From the NCBI GenBank assembly GCA_000507305.1, contig DF239032.1, positions 124,001 through 188,000 on the forward strand: a stretch of 64,000 nucleotides of DNA. Reading direction: 5' to 3'. The DNA comes from Breviolum minutum Mf 1.05b.01 (lineage: Eukaryota; Sar; Dinophyceae; Suessiales; Symbiodiniaceae). The translations under genes were made by a program, and so were the position numbers. Below are positions 49,138 to 59,059 of the stretch, piece after piece; within the stretch, counting starts at the first letter, position 1; every line of letters begins with the position of its first letter. The notes below the pieces were generated by a model. That model was given only the letters and a program-made list of their open reading frames with translations. It did not search any database and was not told the DNA's origin.

Positions 49138-49434
49138 ATGCCACAACAAGAGCAACACGCATATCAGCCATATCAATCCATCAGACATAGTGTGGAGGCA
49201 ATAGGTGGGAAGTCAATTAGTGCTGTGAACCTCGGACGAACCTCTTTGGAAATGATGGATTCTATCCATGCGCTGTTGATTCTTCTTCTCCGCCACCATG
49301 AGGACATCATGATGAGATTGGAGGAGTTGAAAAGGGAGAAGGCAGCCAATGAAGACATAGAGGTCTTTACCGATGAAAGACGTACCCAAATCTTCCACAT
49401 CCAAATCGAAGGATTCACCAAGTTAAACACATGA
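49138..49434 (+). CDS. Possible coiled-coil exon upstream of HET-like gene
   Basis: An open stretch whose second half (MDSIHALLILLLRHHEDIMM then Lys/Glu-rich) reads as an amphipathic helix. It has the same strand as the HET-like/LRR gene and lies 850 bp before its first clear exon. It could be its N-terminal exon or part of a separate gene. Borders are not defined. Confidence 0.3.
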   Translation: MPQQEQHAYQPYQSIRHSVEAIGGKSISAVNLGRTSLEMMDSIHALLILLLRHHEDIMMRLEELKREKAANEDIEVFTDERRTQIFHIQIEGFTKLNT

Positions 49435-49850
49435 ATATCAGGGTGCCGGAAACAAAAACGAGGGACAGCACACAGCAGAGATTCACCACGGTCAAAAAAC
49501 CTGGTAAGGTTTTGTATGTTTTTGTTTTTAACCACGAGGATTTTGAAAGAGATTTGAATTTGCACTCGCCATTTGGCGACAGATGTCAGCGACCTATCAA
49601 AAGTTGGGAAGTTGCAAATCGGGCATCAATGCCATGTCTGACAAACCTCAACCTACAGGTTGTTTTGGTTCAGACTGGCTGCTTGGCTCTCCATATTTTC
49701 CTGAAGTACATCCCGTGGTTCACCTTGGCCAAACACATTCAAACACGCAAACAAGCGAAACACACCCAGTACACGCAGAACATGTTGCTGAAGTTATATT
49801 GAAGTTATATACCTTAAGATCCTTGACGATTTGTTTGTCTTAGATTTTAG

Positions 49851-50000
49851 TGCTGCGAGGCCAAACTGAATGAAGAATTAGAGGAGCTTCTCCACTACGA
49901 TCTGAAAGATCCCAACGACTTTGCCCAGTTTTTGATGACGGCCAACATTGGCTTGGTCCGAACGAAGTTCCCCGGATGCTTTCAGTTTCAGAAACGCACA
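49851..50000 (+). CDS. Possible exon upstream of HET-like domain
   Basis: After the acceptor TTTTAG (49845-49850) the sequence reads CCEAKLNEELEELLHYDLKD and DFAQFLMTANIGLVRTK, which looks like coding sequence. The 3' border is not clear. Its place just before the HET-like exon suggests it belongs to the same gene. Confidence 0.4.
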
Positions 50001-50290
50001 ACCAACAGTATCACCCTTTTGTTAGCAACTGGTGATTGGATGTAACATGTGATTGTTTTTTGTTTTCGTTGGAACGTCACGCTCCCGTTTCAAACACTAG
50101 ATTTTGAATGAATATTGATGTTTTCACTTCCCATCATCCGAATGAAGTCCAATGATATAGAACGTATGTCAAGTCAGAAATTTCGATCTAAGGGAAAAAT
50201 ATATTACCACCATCGACCATTTGACCCATTTTACCTTCAACTTAAGAAAGTTCAAGATTTTGTTTTACTCCAAAGACTGCTTGGGAGCAG

Positions 50291-51540
50291 GTACTTGTAC
50301 GACCTCCGCAAATCCAAAGACACCTTACCACGCCGACAAGAAGCCGACTCTGCAAGATGTGCAAATGGTGAAACCGCTTTGCTAACACATGATGAGCTGA
50401 AACAATGGGCCAAAGACCCAACAAGGGCGATCATTTGCTCAATATCCCATGCGTGGGAGACACGGGAGCATCCGGACCCGTGTGGCTATCAGTTGGAGCA
50501 GGTGGTGAATGCGGTGTCTCTCTATGAAGCAGCCTATGAAGCTGAAATATGGACCTTTTACGACTACACGTCGTTGTATCCCAGTTGTTGACGAAAGCAA
50601 ATTTAGTAAGGCAATCTAAGGCAATGTTACGGACACCACATTTTAAATGTTCTTTTAGGTTCAAGTCATCCTTGGGGAAATTTCATTCTTTTGGTTGGCG
50701 TTTTTTGGGGGCAAGTCGACGGCGGTGAGGTACCAATTTGAACGCCACGAAGAAGAACAGGTTGACAGTTTTGACTTGTCAATGTACAACATGCATCTGC
50801 TATATGCCCACGAGAAGACCTACACCTTTCGGATCGACAGCTTGACCCCGGAAGACAGATGGGAGAAGATGATGAAATCAGAGGACAAACTTGTGAAGGT
50901 CTACGATCCACAAAGTAGGACAGTGATGCCGAAAAAACTGAAAGATCTAATAGCCAACCGCACCGCTTACGAAGCTCGTGGTTGGTGTATGGCAGAAATC
51001 GAATGGTCTTCCACCAGAAGCCATTCTTTTCAGCATCAGAAGATCGACAGGCACAAGGACCTCAAGCAGTCAGATGAAGAAGAACTGAAAGGAAGAGTGC
51101 CCATGTCACCTGACGACTTTGCAGACAAGATGCGCAATGCGCAATTCACCCACCGAAGCGACTCTTCACAGGTGGTTTTGCTCCAAAAAAGAGTTTTTCA
51201 CGAGAAAGCCGAGAAGTGTGAGAAGGCATTGTTCGAGAACTTGCCAAAAGGCGAATTGGGCAAATTGGCAAGGTCGTTGAAGTTCTACAAGACTTTGAGG
51301 GCTCTGGAAGTTCTTGAATTTGAATGCAGTGAAGATGAGGCCACCTTATTCGGAAAGGCCCAGCAGCTTAAAATCCGGTTGTGCAAGCAAGGCTTTGTCA
51401 ATCCGCGGTCTTCCGGTGTTTTTGGGGAATATTTCCATGCCTTCAGATCGCCTTGCAAGGCCCTGGCGGAGTACCTTGCTGAGACCAAGACCCTGAAGAC
51501 TTTGAGAATTCACGGCCAGAATGGGGATCTCATTGTCAAG
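50291..51540 (+). CDS. HET/TIR-like domain exons of LRR receptor-like gene
   Basis: Two exons, 50291-50575 and 50730-51540, separated by a 154-nt GT-AG intron in phase 2. The splice joins TSL to YQFERHEEE. Three motifs appear in order: AIICSISHAWE followed by HPDPCGYQLE; FYDYTSLYQFER; and YEARGWCMAEIEWS. They parallel the fungal HET motifs (LSYxWG, WIDxxCIxQ, RgWxxQE), a fold related to TIR. This is a parallel I draw by eye. The rest is charged and helical, then turns into LRR-like sequence (LGKLARSLKFYKTLRAL, ALAEYLAETKTLKTLRI). The second exon ends AAG|GCAAGC, a GC donor in phase 0, which joins directly onto the 84-nt LRR exons that follow. No signal peptide or membrane span was seen. A role in sensing or cell-death signalling is inference. 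Confidence 0.65.
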
Positions 51541-51789
51541 GCAAGCTGGTGGGGTGGGTATAGGTATAGGTTTTTGCCCAGTCTCAAATACAGTGATTGA
51601 AGTAATTGTTGACATGACCACCGATGACCGAACACACCAAACTGCGTTTGACAACGTTTGGTGTGTGATGCTTTTTGTGCTTCATCCCTCATCCCTCGGC
51701 CGAAGAGATTCTTGAGAAGGAAAGACTGAGAAGATCAAGAGGTTGATCAGAAGAGCTGGACTCGACGTCCATCAGCTTTCTCCCGCCAG

Positions 51790-51873
51790 GCCTTGGCCGA
51801 AGGCCTTAAAGAGAACTCCACCCTGAAGAACTTGAATTTGGAGCAGAACAGAATCGGCGATGAAGGGGCAAAG
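51790..51873 (+). CDS. LRR exon 1 (28 residues)
   Basis: Follows CGCCAG and ends AAG|GCTTGG. Encodes ALAEGLKENSTLKNLNL then EQNRIGDEGAK, one ribonuclease-inhibitor-type repeat. Phase 0 at both ends, in frame with the HET-like exon before it. Confidence 0.8.
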
Positions 51874-52341
51874 GCTTGGTGTTTGGTGAGGATGGTAGGC
51901 CAAAACAAAGTAAAACAATGGCGCCTGGCATAGGAAGGATCAAGACACAGGCTCACGAAAGTGAACTCGGTGAAATGCTCACAGGCTCTGAAAGGAATCG
52001 CAACGACCTCGAAGATCTTGGATATGCATGCATAAATATACATGCATGGATATGTTCTCTTAATTCCTACTCGTACCAGTACCAGCTCGATTGGTCGAGC
52101 ACATTCTACGGACAGATGCATCGTGATTCTTCATTGATTGTTCTGTGGTGATCAGATTGGCTGGGTTTTAGAGTGGATGTTTCGAACCAAAAAAAGAAAT
52201 ACTTTATTTTATTTTAGAACTTGCTGTGCTTGCACTTGCAAGGATTATGTGTGCAAATATTCACAGCACAAGTGTATCTTGATCACGCAAGTGGACATTC
52301 TGAAAAGTTTTTTTTTCCCCCTCAACTTTGTGTTTACCGCA

Positions 52342-54560
52342 ATGGCTGGTGCACCAATGGAGTTCGACCGCATCATCCCTAAGGAGACTCAGGGTCCGAT
52401 GCCGGTGCAGGCACCATCAACCTTGGCTTCGGGGAGTTTGGATTCCTTCCAACATGTAGAGGCAGTGATGAAAGAAGAGGATGTCTCTACGGTGACCCTT
52501 GACTCCCAGGATTGGGAGATGGTGGCCGAAATGGTTGAAGACACTGAGAATGCGGCAACCAATTTCATGCAGAGTGCGCATGTGGTGGACCTTGATGGTC
52601 CAGCCCCAACCCTCCAGGACTCTATCAAGACAATGATGGACACAATGGAGAAGTTGAAGTTGGGATGTTGAAGCACCCTCCAAGCCCGAGGGTGTGGCTT
52701 CCGCTGCTGTGGCAGCCTCCAGTGGTGTGGCGGCAATGGATGATTCTGTGCTGGAACAAACTCAGCACAAGTGGAAGGTCTTTGGACGTGGCACAGATTC
52801 CCAAACCTACGTCTTGGCGGATGTTCCCTTTTCTATGGAAGGTGTCACTAAGGATGTCAAGAACCTGGTGGATCGGCTTAGCACTGAGGAGATCTACGAC
52901 CTCTTTGTGAAGTTTTGTGACTGGGAGATCATCCCTGCAGTGAACTTCGGCAGGGTTGTGAAAGCATACGTGGCCATGAAAGCACAGAAGGTACATGATG
53001 AAGTCATGAAGCAGCCACATGTGGCAGGCCGACATCACCCTGGGGTTGGAAGTGACGCCCTGAGGGAGAATGCCACCAGCGCCCAGAGTGCTTCACTGAC
53101 TGGGCTCCAGAATGGGATCCATCGGAGAAGAAGATGTGTGTGTGTGTGGCAAGAAGGTCTTGGCCATCAAGAAGACGAAGCACCTGGTGAACATGGATCA
53201 CCCGACTGGCAATTGGCTCTTGTTCGTGACTGCGCAGGGCATCACTTGGACAAGAGATGGCACCTCTGAGCCTGATGCACCGTTTGCCGTTGGCGATGTC
53301 TCATCAGGTTCCTCACAAGGATTTCAAGTTGAGGCATTCGGTGGACATTGGGATGTTGGCAGAGGCTCCTTTGTGCCCAGCTGATCATGAAGAAACGAGC
53401 TTGTCGGATTTCATCCTGAGCAAGGACAGACTTCAGTTGCGCACTGAGGTACTGAACAGGGTGGTGGATGCTGAGACCTTCCCTTCTGAAAGACAGTCAC
53501 GCCCTCGGAACTCTAAGGACTGTAAGAAGGGTCAGGCATCCTTGGTCTTCCATCCCGATGCTGCGGCGGCATTGGCTTTGGCTGGCAAGCTGACAGGTGC
53601 GGATGTCCCACCTGAGGAGGCCTTCCACCCCAAGAGGCCAGAAGAGGAGATGCTGAAAGTGGTGCAGGATAATGCAGACATCCTGCATGACATCCAATGT
53701 GGGCACTTTCTGTGGATGACCCGAAAGGTGCGGAGGCCTTGAGGCATTTGGACATGGTGAAGTTTAAGGAGGTTCTAAAGAGGAAGTTCTTGGAGGGCCT
53801 TGGGTCCAATCAGAGTGCTTGGGAAGCCTTGAACCGGAGCATGGTGGACTTGGAAACGGCCAAGGCAAAGAACAAGGAGTATGAGGACGCAAGGAGGGAG
53901 TTCTTGACTCCCCCACCAGGGACACCATCAATTTGGGAGAAGAACTGCAGCAATTAATCGAGAGTGGAGTCTTCTGCCCATTGAAGAGTTGGACCAGTAC
54001 CATGCCAGGGGTGAGTATGTCAAGGCAAAGCAAAGGGTGGCGGAACTTTGACAACACGCCTTCCCAGCCAAATTGTTGACTGAGGTCCCGCGGTGCCAGT
54101 TGGATATGCACATCGCCACGATGGTTCCAGACAAAGCTTACCCCATGGAAGCCAAGAAGTTGGAACCTGGGTCCCCTGAGGCCAAGCTTGCTCTCCTGCA
54201 TCACATGATCAATCTTTGTGATGGTGAGAGTGGAGAAGGTATGAGTCCACGGAGGTCCCAGCTTGGGCAAGGCCCAAACCAGCATGGGAGGTGGCACAAG
54301 CTCTGGAGCGCCGAACACACCCCTCAGATCAAGGCTCCAACTTCTTGGAGTTTCACCTGTACACGGATGAAGACCTTGAGGACCACAGGAGGCTTGGCTT
54401 GCGCCCCTATTGGTCCTACTTGAAGGGAAGCTCCTTCGCCTACGAACCTGCGCCTGTCGATGGCGGTGTCGGGATTTGTTGGGAGAAGGAAAGTTCAGAC
54501 ATGGACCCTTCCGACACTGTTGGGGATCTATGGCCACCAGTTTTCCTTGAAGCAGCTGTG
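52342..54560 (+). pseudogene. Frame-broken, intronless retrocopy-like insertion
   Basis: About 2.2 kb of high coding quality in which the frame changes repeatedly. 52342-52671 runs from MAGAPMEFDR to KLKLGC. It continues in another frame at about 52672-53000 (QHKWKVFGRGTDSQTYVLAD, STEEIYDLFVKFCDWEIIP). It then shifts to EEDVCVCGKKVLAIKKTKHL (about 53130), LSDFILSKDRLQLRTEVLN (about 53400), MVKFKEVLKRKFLEGLGSN (about 53755), DMHIATMVPDKAYPMEAKKL (about 54105) and FHLYTDEDLEDHRRLGLRPY (about 54350). No introns separate the parts, which fits a retroposed transcript or a transposon gag. It interrupts a stretch that is otherwise homologous to the LRR-unit introns. Family not recognised. Confidence 0.5.
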
Positions 54561-54617
54561 GTATGCTTGGGAGAACCTGCCGGTTGCGGGACTCGATGTC
54601 CAACCTTCTCCTGTCAG

Positions 54618-54730
54618 GCCTTGGCCGAATGCCTCAAAGAGAACTCCGCCGAATGCCCCAAAGAGAACTCCACTCTGACGAATTTGGACTTGCTGCTTAC
54701 CCACATTTGCGGATGCAGAAGGGTTTTGCT
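54618..54730 (+). pseudogene. Degenerate LRR exon with internal 24-bp duplication
   Basis: Follows CTGTCAG and starts ALAECLKENS. Then 24 bp (54624-54647) are repeated (54648-54671) with one change, giving AECPKENS a second time, followed by TLTNLDLL. An extra base near 54710 breaks the GDEGAK end, and no clean GC donor follows. Probably a dead exon that is skipped. Confidence 0.6.
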
Positions 54731-54970
54731 GGCGGATTCAGATGCCTTTCCAGGCTGGTTTTAAGCAAATGTGAGCAAATGTGACTGTAAAAGAAGAGAT
54801 ATTGCATACCAGAACCCATAGTGCTGTAGATAGTTTATGTGTCAGCCATTGTCTCATCCCTCATCCCTTGCTTCAACAGCTGGACATAAAATTTCGAGAA
54901 GAAAGGACGGACTGACTGGATCCAGAGATCCAATAGCTGGACTCGACGTCCATCAGCTTTCTCCCGCCAG

Positions 54971-55054
54971 GCCTTGGCCGAAGGCCTTGAAGAGAACTCC
55001 ACCCTGAAGAACCTGGATTTGCAGCAGAACTACTTCGGTGATGAAGGGGCTAAG
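54971..55054 (+). CDS. LRR exon 2, tandem unit 1
   Basis: ALAEGLEENSTLKNLDL then QQNYFGDEGAK, 28 residues. Acceptor CGCCAG, donor AAG|GCTTGG. First of three exons in near-identical 1.4-kb units. Confidence 0.8.
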
Positions 55055-56375
55055 GCTTGGTTTGGTGAGGATGGAGTGAAGGACGGGAAAGGGGCCGCAG
55101 GTTCTTAGATAAGATCAATGAAACCTTTTGAGAGTGACGTCAATGAAATGCTGAAAAGATGTGAAGGAATGCAGAGTGGACCTTTGTTCATACTTGGAAG
55201 TCTATCATTAGCCCCCTCTGGTAGTCCAAAATTAAATGGGGGAGGTAGGCCCCCAAATAGAACTGTTCTCGACTACTCGTTTTGTTTTATTTTCATCCCA
55301 GCTATCTAAAGCATAGCAGGAATCTTGGTGAAAAAGGGGGTTGGCCCCTTCGAACATGAGATCCCATTTTATTTGGAGCCCAGTTTTGCCAGGGAGTGAA
55401 CATGTTTGAACATGTTGGACCTTGGTGTCCTAGGATTTTATTGTAGCACGCAACTTTCCACGACATTTTTCCTAGACAAGCCTAGAAAAAGGGATGCAAA
55501 AAATGAAGGGTCTAGGATGGAAACGCCCGTACGTGTTTGTTTGTAGACATTTGATTTGCATGTTTGATTTTTGGATTGTTATGGGATTTTATGATGATTT
55601 TATTGGATTTTTGTATTGGTCCCCAGCCGTATGGCTGAGTTCTAGCATTTGGGACACTTGATGTTAGGTTTTACGGCTTGGCCTCGGTAAGTTTCCCCGT
55701 GCGATGATTTTTTTCATACCTAGAACTCCTGGGTTTAGTTGGGGTCCTTTTCGCCGTGGATACTTGGGGCACTTGAAGGAAAGGCTGGGGGCCCTTGTTT
55801 CAAAGCTGTGCACGGTCTATTTCACAAATTCATTTGCGAAATTATTGGAACAAAGGGGTCAGGCACCGAGTTTTTTTTTGGTCAGGTGGTGTCAGGGGGG
55901 TTGCCATGGTTGTTTGCATTTTATTTTGAGAGGGGCCTTACCCTCCCTGGTGCCACCACAGAAGGGTTATCATTTAGATTTAGATCGATCTTGGATATGT
56001 TCTCTCAAGGCTTACCAGTTCGATTGGCCGAGCACATTCTAGGGACAGAGCATTGTGATTCTTCACTGGTTGTTTTGTATTGGTCAGATTGGTTTGGGTT
56101 TAGATTGGGTCTTTTGGGCAAAATCAAAATATCTCTCAAGAACTGTTTGCGAACAAATTTGAGCACCACGGATGTTTAGAGAGGTCATATTGCAAACCAA
56201 AACCCTTAGTGCCTAGTGCTATAATTTAATTATACAGTATTTGTGCCTCCTTATGTCTAATCCCATTCCTTCGTCCGCCTCATCCCTTTTTCAACAGCGA
56301 GTAGAGAGATTCTCGAGAAGAGAGTTTGATTAATTCAATAGCTGGACTCGACGTCCATCAGCTTTCTCCCGCCAG

Positions 56376-56459
56376 GCCTTGGCCGAAGGCCTTAAAGAGA
56401 ACTCCACCCTGAAGAACCTGGATTTGCAGCAGAACTACTTCGGTGATGAAGGGGCTAAG
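56376..56459 (+). CDS. LRR exon 3, tandem unit 2
   Basis: Same as the exon at 54971 except Lys for Glu in the seventh position. Same acceptor and GC donor. 1405 bp after the previous one. Confidence 0.8.
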
Positions 56460-57781
56460 GCTTGGTTTGGTGAGGATGGAGTGAAGGACGGGAAAGGGGC
56501 CGCAGGTTCTTAGATAAGATCAATGAAACCTTTTGAGAGTGACGTCAATGAAATGCTGAAAAGATGTGAAGGAATGCAGAGTGGACCTTTGTTCATACTT
56601 GGAGGTCTATCATTAGCCCTCTACGGTAGTCCAAAATTAAATTGGGGAGGTAGGCCCCCAAATAGAACTGTTCTCGACTACTCGTTTTGTTTTATTTTCA
56701 TCCCAGGTATCTAAAGCATAGCAGGAATCTTGGTGAAAGAGGGGGTTGGCCCCTTCGAACATGAGATCCCATTTTATTTGGAACCCAGTTTTGCCAGGGA
56801 GTGAACATGTTTGAACATGTTGGACCTTGGTGTCCTAGGATTTTATTGTAGCACGCAACTTTCCACGACATTTTTCCTAGACAAGCCTAGAAAAAGGGAT
56901 GCAAAAAATGAAGGGTCTAGGATGGAAACGCCCGTACGTGTTTGTTTGTAGACATTTGATTTGCATGTTTGATTTTTGGATTGTTATGGGATTTTATGAT
57001 GATTTTATTGGATTTTTGTATTGGTCCCCAGCCGTATGGCTGAGTTCTAGCATTTGGGACACTTGATGTTAGGTTTTACGGCTTGGCCTCGGTAAGTTTC
57101 CCCGTGCGATGATTTTTTTCATACCTAGAACTCCTGGGTTTAGTTGGGGTCCTTTTCGCCGTGGATACTTGGGGCACTTGAAGGAAAGGCTGGGGGCCCT
57201 TGTTTCAAAGCTGTGCACGGTCTATTTCACAAATTCATTTGCGAAATTATTGGAACAAAGGGGTCAGGCACCGAGTTTTTTTTTGGTCAGGTGGTGTCAG
57301 GGGGGTTGCCATGGTTGTTTGCATTTTATTTTGAGAGGGGTCTTACCCTCCCTGGTGCCACCACAGAAGGGTTATCATTTAGATTTAGATCGATCTTGGA
57401 TATGTTCTCTCAAGGCTTACCAGTTCGATTGGCCGAGCACATTCTAGGGACAGAGCATTGTGATTCTTCACTGGTTGTTTTGTATTGGTCAGATTGGTTT
57501 GGGTTTAGATTGGGTCTTTTGGGCAAAATCAAAATATCTCTCAAGAACTGTTTGCGAACAAATTTGAGCAACACTGATGTTTAGAGAGGTCATATTGCAA
57601 ACCAAAACCCTTAGTACCTAGTGCTATAATTTAATTATACAGTATTTGTGCCTCCTTATGTCTAATCCCATTCCTTCGTCCGCCTCATCCCTTGGTTCAA
57701 CAGCGAGTGGAGAGATTCTCGAGAAGAGAGTTTGATTGATTCAATAGCTGGACTCGACGTCCATCAGCTTTCTCCCGCCAG

Positions 57782-57865
57782 GCCTTGGCCGAAGGCCTTA
57801 AAGAGAACTCCACCCTGAAGAACCTGGATTTGCAGCTGAACAACTTCTGTGATGAAGGGGCTAAG
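57782..57865 (+). CDS. LRR exon 4, tandem unit 3
   Basis: ALAEGLKENSTLKNLDL then QLNNFCDEGAK. A Cys replaces the usual Gly. Same splice borders. 1406 bp after the previous exon. Confidence 0.8.
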
Positions 57866-58975
57866 GCTTGGTTTGGTGAGGATGGAGTGAAGGATGGGAA
57901 AGGGGCCGCAGGTTCTTAGATAAGATCAATGAAACCTTTTGAGAGTGACGTCAATGAAATGCTGAAAAGATGTGAAGGAATGCAGAGTGGACCTTTGTTC
58001 AATACTTGGAAGTCTATCATTAGCCCTCTACGGTAGTCCAAAATTAAATTGGGGAGGTAGGCCCCCAAATAGAACTGTTCTCGACTACTCGTTTTGTTTT
58101 ATTTTCATCCCAGGTATCTAAAGCATAGCAGGAATCTTGGTGAAAAAGAGGGTTGGCCCCTTCGAACATGAGATCCCATTTTATTTGGAGCCCAGTTTTG
58201 CCAGGGAGTGAACATGTTTGAACATGTTGGACCTTGGGGTCCTAGGATTTTATTGTAGCACGCAACTTTCCACGACATTTTTTCTAGACAATCCTAGAAA
58301 AAGGATGTAAAAAATCAAGGGTCTAGGATGGAAACGCCCGTACGTGTTTGTTTGTAGACTTTTGATTTTGCATGTTTGATTTTTGATTTTTTTATGGGAT
58401 TTTATGATGATTTTATGATGATTTTATTGGATTTTTGTATTGGTCCCCAGCTGTATGGCTGAGTTCTAGCATTTGGGACAATTGATGTTAGGTTTTGCGG
58501 CTTGCCCTCGGTAAGTTTCCCCGTGCGATGATTTTTTTCATACCTAGAACTCCTGGGTTTAGTTGGGGTCCTTTTCGCCGTGGATACTTGGGGCACTTGA
58601 AGGAAAGGCTGGGGGCCCTTATTTCAAAGCTGTGGACGGTCTATTTCACAAATTCATTTGTGAAATTATTGGAACAAAGGGGTCAGGCACCGTGTTTTTT
58701 TTTGGTCAGGTGGTGTCAGGGGGGTTGCCATGGTTGTTTTATGTTGTTTTCATTTTATTTTGAGAGGGGTCCTACCCGCCCTGGTGCCACCACAGAAGGG
58801 TATTAAAGTCATCAATTCAAATTCGAATTAAGAACAGATAAGGGCAGTGCACCATTGATGAGCCACCAGTCATGAATCTCCCTTGGTTTGATCGGGTTTT
58901 GCTGCCTGAAACTTCGTTTTGGAGATTTTGATGATTTGCGCTTCGTGTTTCTGCAGTCATTTGTCTCCGTGTCAG

Positions 58976-59059
58976 GCCTTGGCCGAGGCCCTGGAGCAGA
59001 ACTCCACTCTGACGGTCCTGTATTTGGACTGGACCAGCATCAGCTCTAAAACCCGTGAG
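58976..59059 (+). CDS. LRR exon 5, diverged
   Basis: ALAEALEQNSTLTVLYL then DWTSISSKTRE. Follows GTGTCAG and ends GAG|GCCCGG, again a GC donor in phase 0. The usual GDEGAK end is lost, so it may be non-functional. Confidence 0.6.

Larger units (their letters stand above)
54840..58803 (+). repeat. Tandem array of about 1.405-kb exon-plus-intron units
   Basis: Three units start near 54840, 56265 and 57670, each holding one LRR exon and about 1.32 kb of intron. Units 1 and 2 differ at only a few positions over the parts compared by eye. Unit 3 has more changes, including an extra A near 58001, a duplicated TTTTATGATGA near 58400 and loss of homology after about 58800. A diverged fourth copy of the same flanks is seen at about 51680-52165. 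Confidence 0.9.

Noticed and set aside
51874..51886. GT donor a few bases downstream of the LRR exon ends (GCTTG|GT)
   Set aside because: Using it would shift the frame at every LRR junction; the GC site right after AAG keeps all repeats in phase 0.
55704..57584. Conserved open frames of 112 and 146 codons repeated in the tandem units
   Set aside because: They lie in the introns of the LRR units, overlap each other in two frames, and are conserved only because the whole unit is recently duplicated. The third unit breaks them. No domain is recognisable.
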